A stretch of 64,000 nucleotides of DNA from Diaminobutyricibacter sp. McL0608 (GTDB lineage: Bacteria; Actinomycetota; Actinomycetes; Actinomycetales; Microbacteriaceae). The notes under the pieces are model-generated. The model had not been told where the DNA came from. It worked only from the letters and a program-made list of their open reading frames with translations, and made no database searches. A program made the translations under genes and the position numbers. The DNA is taken from positions 2,046,001 through 2,110,000 of the forward strand of contig NZ_CP154826.1 in the NCBI RefSeq assembly GCF_039613825.1, in the 5' to 3' direction. How positions within the stretch are numbered: the first letter of the stretch is position 1; each line of letters starts with the position of its first letter. Below, in pieces: positions 58,399 through 64,000 of the stretch.

Positions 58399-59220
58399 AT
58401 GCGCGCAAAAACGCACACTACGGCCGGATCCCGGCGGCAGCCCCGCAAGGGCGGCCGCAGGCACCCGCTGGCCACGATCGCACTGATCGCGATCGGACTG
58501 GGGCTCACCGGGGGGGCTTACGCGGCATTCAACACGTCGACGGCCTCAGCCGAGCCGACGGTCGCTTCGCAGGAGTCCGTCGACCAGGGCAAGAAGCTCT
58601 TCCAGGCGAACTGCGCCACCTGCCACGGGCTGAACGCGACCGGCACCACCAACGGTCCGAGCCTCATCGGTGTGGGAGCTGCGGCTGTCGACTTCCAGGT
58701 CGGCACCGGCCGCATGCCGATGGCGATGCAGGGCCCGCAGGCCCAGGAGAAGCCGGTTCAGTTCACTGAGGCCGACATCAAGGCGCTCGCCGACTACGTG
58801 GCATCGCTCGCCCCTGGGCCGGCGATCCCCGACGAGTCACTGCTGCAGGGCAACGGCAACGCCGCGAACGGTGGAGAACTCTTCCGCGTCAACTGCGCCA
58901 TGTGCCACAACGTGGCGGGCGCCGGCGGTGCACTCACCGAAGGAAAGTACGCTCCGCCGCTGAAGGGCGTCAGCGCCCAGCACATCTACGAGGCGATGGT
59001 CACCGGTCCTCAGAACATGCCCGTGTTCAACGACCTCAACATCTCCCCGAAAGACAAAGCTGACATCATCACCTACCTCAAGTACATCGAGAAGAACCAG
59101 TCCCCCGGCGGCTTCGAGCTCGGTTCGCTCGGCCCCGTGGCCGAGGGTCTGTTCCTCTGGATCTTCGGTGTGGGCGCGGTCATCGCGCTGACCGTCTGGA
59201 TCACAGCGAAGTCGAACTAG
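58399..59220 (+). CDS. qcrC: Diheme cytochrome c subunit of the bc1 complex
   Basis: A 273-residue protein. A basic N-terminus and a signal-anchor helix (about 24-43) precede two c-type heme sites, CATCH (72-76) and CAMCH (166-170), and a C-terminal transmembrane helix. The two-heme form is the actinobacterial QcrC that carries electrons directly to the oxidase without a soluble cytochrome c. It lies 24 bases after ctaE. Confidence 0.97.
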   Translation: MRAKTHTTAGSRRQPRKGGRRHPLATIALIAIGLGLTGGAYAAFNTSTASAEPTVASQESVDQGKKLFQANCATCHGLNATGTTNGPSLIGVGAAAVDFQVGTGRMPMAMQGPQAQEKPVQFTEADIKALADYVASLAPGPAIPDESLLQGNGNAANGGELFRVNCAMCHNVAGAGGALTEGKYAPPLKGVSAQHIYEAMVTGPQNMPVFNDLNISPKDKADIITYLKYIEKNQSPGGFELGSLGPVAEGLFLWIFGVGAVIALTVWITAKSN

Positions 59221-59257
59221 ACGGTACTTGACATGACACAGCGCACGAAGGAGAACA

Positions 59258-60331
59258 ATGGCACAGGACGATAACGGCGGACACGAGCTGACCCCTGCCA
59301 GCTCGTCGGCCGTCGAAGTCCACAGGGAGGGCGACCCGGGCACCGCGGTCGTGCTCAGTGACCGTGTGGAGAATCCGGGCTTCCCGCCTCACCGCATGCG
59401 GGTGACGGACATCGACCCGAAGAAGGCACGCCGTGCCGAACGCGTGATCTACACGCTCTTCTACCTGTCGATCGCAGGCAGCGTCTGGGCCATCGCCGCA
59501 TACATGGCGTTCCCGATCGAGGACAACGACCCGGGTTCGGTCCACCTGAACAACATGTTCATCGGCCTCGGCATCGCGCTTGCGCTGCTTGCCATCGGCA
59601 TCGGTGCGGTCCACTGGGGCAAGGCGCTCATGCACGAGCGCGAGGGCATCGACCTGAGGCACTCGACGCGCGGCAAAGAGCAGACCACCGAACGCGCTGC
59701 AGAGATCTTCCGCATCGCCGACGAAGAATCCGGATTCAACCGGCGCACGCTCATCCGAAACAGTCTCATCGGTGCGCTCGTCGTGTTCCCGCTCCCCGCT
59801 GTCGTCCTGTTCCGCGGTCTCGCTCCGCAGAACGAGAACCCTGTCACACTCCTCTCCCACACGATGTGGAAGAAGGGGACCCGCCTCACCCGTGACCCCT
59901 CCGGTACGCCGATCAAGGCCGCCGATGTCACCCTCGGTTCCGCGTTCCACGTGATCCCCGAGGGGCTCAACGAACGTGAAGACGCACTCGAGCAGAAGGC
60001 CAAGGCCGCAGTTCTGCTCATGCGCCTCAAGCCGGAAGACCTCCACGTCTCCCCCGGCCGCAGGGACTGGAACTACGACGGAATCGTCGCCTACTCCAAG
60101 ATCTGCACCCATGTCGGCTGCCCCGTCGCACTGTACGAGCAGCAGACCCACCACCTGCTGTGCCCGTGCCACCAGTCGCAGTTCGACATCACGCACGAGG
60201 CCGAAGTGATCTTCGGACCTGCGAAGCGACCGCTGCCGCAGCTGCCGATCACGATCGACTCCGATGGTTACCTCATCGCACGCAGTGACTTCACCGAGCC
60301 AGTAGGCCCGAGCTTCTGGGAGCGCAGTTGA
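59258..60331 (+). CDS. qcrA: Rieske iron-sulfur subunit of the bc1 complex
   Basis: A 357-residue protein with three transmembrane helices (actinobacterial QcrA has an extended N-terminus) and a C-terminal Rieske domain. The 2Fe-2S ligands are in ICTHVGC (about residue 283) and LCPCHQSQFD (about residue 304). A GAAGGAGAA site precedes the ATG. The stop overlaps the qcrB TTG as TTGA. Confidence 0.96.
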   Translation: MAQDDNGGHELTPASSSAVEVHREGDPGTAVVLSDRVENPGFPPHRMRVTDIDPKKARRAERVIYTLFYLSIAGSVWAIAAYMAFPIEDNDPGSVHLNNMFIGLGIALALLAIGIGAVHWGKALMHEREGIDLRHSTRGKEQTTERAAEIFRIADEESGFNRRTLIRNSLIGALVVFPLPAVVLFRGLAPQNENPVTLLSHTMWKKGTRLTRDPSGTPIKAADVTLGSAFHVIPEGLNEREDALEQKAKAAVLLMRLKPEDLHVSPGRRDWNYDGIVAYSKICTHVGCPVALYEQQTHHLLCPCHQSQFDITHEAEVIFGPAKRPLPQLPITIDSDGYLIARSDFTEPVGPSFWERS

Positions 60332-61968
60332 CAACCTCAGCAGCCGCATCGTCTGCGGCACATTTCGAAGGGTCCACCACGGACGCCCCGGCGAAGAAGG
60401 GCGGCTTCACCGCCGCTGCCGCGAACTACATCGAGGACCGCACCAGCATCTCCGGCGCCGTCAAGGAGTTCGGTCGCAAGATCTTCCCCGACCACTGGTC
60501 ATTCCTCCTCGGTGAAGTCGCCCTCTACAGCTTCATCGTCATCCTGCTGACGGGAACGTTCCTGACGTTCTTCTTCCAGGCGTCGATGGCAGAGGTCGTC
60601 TACAACGGCTCGTACGTCCCGCTCAAGGGCGTCTCGATGTCCGCTGCCATGTCGAGCACGCTGAACATCTCGTTCGAGATCCGCGGCGGCCTACTGATGC
60701 GTCAGATCCACCACTGGGCGGCACTGCTGTTCGTGGCGGCGATCGGCCTGCACATGCTGCGCGTCTTCTTCACCGGCGCCTTCCGCAAGCCGCGCGAGCT
60801 CAACTGGGTCATCGGCTTTACGCTGTTCATCCTCGCCATGGCCGAAGGATTCACCGGCTACTCGCTCCCCGACGACCTGCTCTCGGGCAACGGGCTCCGG
60901 ATCATCGACGGCCTGGTCAAGGGCATCCCGGTCATCGGAACCTGGACCTCGTTCCTCGTCTTCGGCGGCGAGTTCCCGGGTACGGCGATCGTCGGCCGAC
61001 TGTACACGCTGCATATCCTCCTGCTGCCTGCCCTGGTGCTCGCCTTCATCGGCCTCCATCTGGTGTTCGTGGTCATCCACAAGCACACGCAGTACGCCGC
61101 GCCGGGTCGCACCGAAGGAAACGTCGTCGGCTATCCGGTCCTTCCGGTCTACGCGGCCAAGGCCGGCGGGTTCTTCTTCATCATCTTCGGTGTCATCGCA
61201 CTGATCGCCTCGCTGTTCACGATCAACCCGATCTGGAACTACGGTCCATACGACCCGTCGCCCGTGTCCGCCGGAACGCAGCCTGACTGGTACATCGGCT
61301 TCGCCGACGGTGCCCTCCGCCTGATACCACCGGGCTGGGAGTTCGTGTGGCTGAACCGTACCTGGTCGTTCAACATCATCGTCCCGCTCGTCGCGATCGG
61401 TGTGTTCATCGTCCTGGCGATGTTCTATCCGTTCATCGAAGCCTGGATCACCGGTGACAAGCGTGAGCACCACATCCTCGACCGTCCCCGGAACCAGGCC
61501 ACGCGCACGGCGATCGGTGCTGCCGGTGTCACGTTCTACGCGGCCCTGTGGGCTGCCGCGAGCTCCGACATCATCGCCACACACTTCAAAGTAACGATGG
61601 AGGGTGTTATCCACGCCATCCAGGCAATGGCGATCCTCGGTCCGTTCATCGCCTACTTCCTGACGAAACGCGTCTGCATCGCGCTCCAGAAGAAGGACCG
61701 CTCGATCGCCCTTCACGGCTTCGAATCGGGACGTATCGTCAAGTTGCCGGGCGGCGAGTTCATCGAAGTGCACGAGCCGCTCGACGAGTACGAGCGCTGG
61801 CGCCTGGTGAGCTTCGACACCTACGAGCCGCTGATGATCCGTCCGAATAAGCAGGGCAAGATCACGATCGGTACGCGAATGCGGTCCGGGCTTTCTCGGT
61901 GGTTCTTCGAAGACCGCATCCTGCCACCGACCAAGGGCGAACTCGAGTCGAGTTCGGGTCACCACTAA
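60328..61968 (+). CDS. qcrB: Cytochrome b subunit of the bc1 complex
   Basis: A 546-residue membrane protein with eight or more helices. Heme b and quinol-site features are visible: RQIHHWAALLFVAAIGLHMLR, given in parts as RQIHHWAALL and GLHMLRVFF, then EGFTGYSLPDDLLSG, IGLHLVFVVIHKHTQY and PDWYIGF. The TTG start is coupled to qcrA. A terminator follows. Confidence 0.97.
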   Translation: MTTSAAASSAAHFEGSTTDAPAKKGGFTAAAANYIEDRTSISGAVKEFGRKIFPDHWSFLLGEVALYSFIVILLTGTFLTFFFQASMAEVVYNGSYVPLKGVSMSAAMSSTLNISFEIRGGLLMRQIHHWAALLFVAAIGLHMLRVFFTGAFRKPRELNWVIGFTLFILAMAEGFTGYSLPDDLLSGNGLRIIDGLVKGIPVIGTWTSFLVFGGEFPGTAIVGRLYTLHILLLPALVLAFIGLHLVFVVIHKHTQYAAPGRTEGNVVGYPVLPVYAAKAGGFFFIIFGVIALIASLFTINPIWNYGPYDPSPVSAGTQPDWYIGFADGALRLIPPGWEFVWLNRTWSFNIIVPLVAIGVFIVLAMFYPFIEAWITGDKREHHILDRPRNQATRTAIGAAGVTFYAALWAAASSDIIATHFKVTMEGVIHAIQAMAILGPFIAYFLTKRVCIALQKKDRSIALHGFESGRIVKLPGGEFIEVHEPLDEYERWRLVSFDTYEPLMIRPNKQGKITIGTRMRSGLSRWFFEDRILPPTKGELESSSGHH

Positions 61969-61984
61969 GCCTGTCGAGCTCTAC

Positions 61985-62024
61985 GAATGCGCCGGCCGCG
62001 AGAGAGATCTCGGTCGGCGCATTC
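61985..62024 (+). terminator. Terminator after qcrB
   Basis: GAATGCGCCGGCCG, a 12-base loop, then CGGTCGGCGCATTC: 13 of 14 positions pair. It stands 17 bases after the qcrB stop. Confidence 0.85.
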
Positions 62025-62107
62025 GCTGTTCACGGCATGCGGCGCGCACCAGGCCGCTGCACACACGACTGCTGCACGCGCAGTCGCCGCACACGACAGG
62101 AGGCGCC

Positions 62108-62947
62108 GTGTCCACTGAGACTCTCGCCGCGTGGCTGAGATGCCCCACGTGCACCGAGCCCCTCATGCCTGCAGCGGCGACCGTTCTCGGTTGTGTCAAC
62201 GGCCATCGTTTCGACGTCAACAAGCGCGGCTATGTCACGTTGCTCGGATCGCGGTCGCGGGTCGTCGGCGACACGCCTTCGATGCTGGATGCGCGCGCAC
62301 GCGTTCTCGAACAGGGAACCTACACGCCGATCGTCGAAGAAGTGAGTGCGTTGCTCGAGCTTCGCCAGGAAGAACATCGGATCCTCGACGCCGGGGCCGG
62401 CACGGGTTACTACCTGCAGTCGGTTCTCGCGGTGCGGCCGACCGCGCGGGGACTGGCTCTGGACCTCTCCCCCGCTGCCGTCGCACGCGCCGTCAAGGCT
62501 GCCAGTACAATCGACGGCCTCGTCGCGGACACCTGGCAGCCCCTGCCGATCCGTGACGGCATCGCCGACGTGATCCTGAACATCTTCGCGCCGCGCAATC
62601 TGTCCGAATTCCACCGCATCCTCGCTCCGAACGGAACGCTCGTCGTCGTGGTTCCGCGCGCCGAACATCTGCATGAGCTTCGCGAGAACGGTCGGATGCT
62701 GGACGTGCCGGCCGACAAAGCGCCGACGCTCATCGAAACGGCTCGCGACCAGTTCACCCTTGTCGCGAGCACCAGCGTCGTCCTCGACATCGCCTACGAC
62801 GAGGTGCTAGCCGATTCGCTTGTGGCGATGGGGCCGTCGGCACATCACACGCCCGAGAGCGTGCACGAACAGGTCGGTCCGCTCGAAGTTCCTGCGCATG
62901 CAAGCGTCACCGCAGCTGTGGACGTCCTCGCCTTCGCGGCTCGCTGA
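62108..62947 (+). CDS. RlmA-like 23S rRNA (guanine) methyltransferase
   Basis: A 279-residue protein. The N-terminal zinc finger (Cys12, Cys15, Cys29, His33) with GHRFDVNKRGYVTLL is the hallmark of the RlmA family. It is followed by a SAM-binding fold (RILDAGAGTGYYL, then LDLSPAAVARA) and ADVILNIFAPRN. Gram-positive members (RlmAII/TlrB) methylate the guanine near 748 and can reduce tylosin sensitivity. Which base is modified here is inferred only. GTG start with an AGGAGG-like site. Confidence 0.88.
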   Translation: MSTETLAAWLRCPTCTEPLMPAAATVLGCVNGHRFDVNKRGYVTLLGSRSRVVGDTPSMLDARARVLEQGTYTPIVEEVSALLELRQEEHRILDAGAGTGYYLQSVLAVRPTARGLALDLSPAAVARAVKAASTIDGLVADTWQPLPIRDGIADVILNIFAPRNLSEFHRILAPNGTLVVVVPRAEHLHELRENGRMLDVPADKAPTLIETARDQFTLVASTSVVLDIAYDEVLADSLVAMGPSAHHTPESVHEQVGPLEVPAHASVTAAVDVLAFAAR

Positions 62948-62990
62948 CGCCGATCTCGGAGTGCTGAGCCGGATGCCGTCCACCGCTACC

Positions 62991-63632
62991 TCAGGGGCGC
63001 AGCCCCGGTTCGGCACCGACGATGATCGATTCGACCACCTCTTCGACAGCGTCATCGTCCGGCAGGCCGCCGAGTTCTCCGGCGAACAGCAGGTGCCCGG
63101 TGCCGATCAGAGCGAATGCGAGTCTCTCCGTGTCCGCCTGCAGCGTCAGTCGCCCTAACTGTCGCTCGGCACGCAGATAAGAGGCGATCATTGCCGTCGA
63201 TTCGGTGAGGATCGGGATGCCTGACGGGGTGCCCGCTCGCAACCTGACGCGAACGTCGTTGCGGGTGCCCGCCACGGCTATGAGCCCCAGGGCCGTCGGG
63301 GTGAAGATGCGCATCAGTGCGTCGGCAAGGTTCGACACGAGACTTCCCCTGCCGACCGATTCATCGAGCCGCGAACTCTCCACGCCGAGCAAGGCGATGT
63401 GATCGCGGATCAACTCGGCGAGAAAATCATCGAAGTCGACGAAATGACGATGTAGGACACCCTTGGCGACGCCCGCCTCCTCGGTTACCGCCCGGCTGGT
63501 CAATCCACCCACGCCGTCCCGTATCAGTACCCGCTCCGCTGCGGCAAACAAGGTCGCTCGCGGATCCTGCAGCGCGATTCCGGTCGGCACGAGACTCTCA
63601 TTCGATACGTGGACAAATGGGCGAGCGCCCAC
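62991..63632 (-). CDS. TetR-family transcriptional repressor
   Basis: A 213-residue regulator. The HTH lies at about residues 27-73 (ATLFAAAERVLIRDGVGGLT, SRAVTEEAGVAKGVLHRHF, VDFDDFLAELI), with an all-helical ligand domain after it. The GTG at 63632 lies within the palindrome region shared with the divergent methyltransferase; a later GTG at codon 16 (PTGIALQDPRA) is possible. It probably represses its own gene and the methyltransferase gene. Confidence 0.88.
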   Translation of the reverse strand: MGARPFVHVSNESLVPTGIALQDPRATLFAAAERVLIRDGVGGLTSRAVTEEAGVAKGVLHRHFVDFDDFLAELIRDHIALLGVESSRLDESVGRGSLVSNLADALMRIFTPTALGLIAVAGTRNDVRVRLRAGTPSGIPILTESTAMIASYLRAERQLGRLTLQADTERLAFALIGTGHLLFAGELGGLPDDDAVEEVVESIIVGAEPGLRP

Positions 63633-63658
63633 TTAGAGTGGGCATGTGGTCACTCTAA
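63627..63658. promoter_or_regulatory. Overlapping operator palindromes between TetR and methyltransferase genes
   Basis: Two interleaved repeats: GCCCACT-TAG-AGTGGGC (63627-63643) and TTAGAGTG, 10 bases, CACTCTAA (63633-63658). They cover the TetR start codon and the methyltransferase start. An upstream TGGACA (63610-63615) with TAGAGT (63634-63639) at an 18-base spacing could be a leaderless promoter for the methyltransferase. Confidence 0.55.
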
Positions 63659-64000
63659 CGCCTCCTCCGGACCCGGTACCGCATCACCATCGCTCGATCG
63701 CCGAGTCCTTCGGCGATGACGCCACTCGTTATGATCGCTCCCGACCCCGCTATCCGCAGGCTCTCGCCGACGCAGTCCTGGCCGGCTTGACCGGTCGCCG
63801 GGTGCTCGACGTGGGTATCGGCACCGGAATCTCCGCGCTGCCGTTCCGTGAGGCCGGTGCAGAGGTCTCGGGCGTCGAGGTCGATCCGCGTATGGCTGAA
63901 CTCGCACGCTCGCGCGGGTTTGCAGTCGACGTTTCTCGTTTCGAAGACTGGGACTCAGGGGGTAGATTCTTCGACGCGGTGATTGCGGGCCAGACCTGGC
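63646..64000 (+). CDS. Class I SAM-dependent methyltransferase, 3' truncated by the window edge
   Basis: About 118 residues are visible from a GTG at 63646. A short Pro-rich N-terminus is followed by ESFGDDATRYDRSRPRYP, typical of small-molecule methyltransferases. The SAM-binding motif is RVLDVGIGTGISALPF with an acidic GVEVDPRMAELA. The frame is still open at the window end. A closer ATG at 63644 is out of frame. Regulation by the divergent TetR protein is likely. Confidence 0.8.
   Translation, partial: MVTLTPPPDPVPHHHRSIAESFGDDATRYDRSRPRYPQALADAVLAGLTGRRVLDVGIGTGISALPFREAGAEVSGVEVDPRMAELARSRGFAVDVSRFEDWDSGGRFFDAVIAGQTW

Noticed and set aside
60691-61965. A 424-residue minus-strand frame opposite qcrB
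   Set aside because: Antisense composition and no recognisable motif; qcrB is unmistakable.

Overview
This is a GC-rich bacterial chromosome segment that reads as an actinobacterium, most likely a member of the Microbacteriaceae (inference from gene order, not from a database search). The supporting markers are pafC-tatA-tatC-helY-lnt synteny, RbpA, a cytochrome bc1 branch with diheme QcrC next to CtaE, and many GTG/TTG starts with 4-bp ATGA/GTGA/TTGA overlaps. No rRNA, tRNA or CRISPR array was seen.

Layout. 1-6.3 kb: proteasome-associated regulator pafC (5' truncated), a small membrane protein, tatA, tatC, a Ski2-like helicase and apolipoprotein N-acyltransferase, ending at a bidirectional terminator facing rbpA. 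6.4-9.1 kb (minus): rbpA, then NfeD, SPFH/stomatin and glycerophosphodiester phosphodiesterase genes in an overlapping set. 9.2-12.7 kb: an SDR overlapping an S9 peptidase, a strong terminator, and an HdeD-like membrane protein.

12.7-30.3 kb is an accessory island. A tyrosine-recombinase trio (recombinase, small HTH protein, zinc-ribbon recombinase-like protein; 13.3-16.2 kb) sits beside the downstream end of a large secreted RHS/YD-repeat locus on the minus strand. The locus runs LamG-type secreted protein, 2108-aa RHS protein with a 227-aa variable C-terminus, then a membrane protein whose start overlaps the RHS stop (TAATG). Downstream is a visibly lower-GC string of what read as orphan toxin-tail fragments, two of them followed by a small gene, plus a broken paralogue of the first candidate immunity gene. 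This string is the most unusual part of the window. On the far side are a small LuxR-type HTH protein, a secreted Fn3-like protein interrupted by an in-frame TAG, and small membrane proteins.

30.3-34.8 kb: a membrane protein/XRE pair with a near-perfect leaderless promoter and paired operators, a two-component system, VanY and VanZ homologues, a VOC protein and a small membrane protein. 34.8-44.2 kb: a carbohydrate island with a DeoR repressor divergent from a GH4 glycosidase and class II aldolase, then SIS isomerase, ABC binding protein, two permeases and two PfkB kinases. Together these look like PTS-independent uptake, hydrolysis and tagatose-type catabolism of an alpha-galactoside or aminogalactoside.

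44.2-54.1 kb: single-gene functions including a pterin-dehydratase-like/VOC fusion, secreted phosphoesterase, DUF2127 protein, M23 peptidase, zinc-ribbon nuclease-like protein, amidase with a probable CTG start, SDR, serine hydrolase and DUF1905 protein. 54.1-57.6 kb (minus): trpD followed by dhaK-dhaL-dhaM, the PTS-dependent dihydroxyacetone kinase. 57.7-62.0 kb: ctaE-qcrC-qcrA-qcrB of the respiratory supercomplex, with an IdeR/DtxR-like site upstream, ending in a terminator. 62.1-64 kb: an RlmA-like rRNA methyltransferase, and a TetR regulator divergent from a partial methyltransferase with shared operator-like palindromes.
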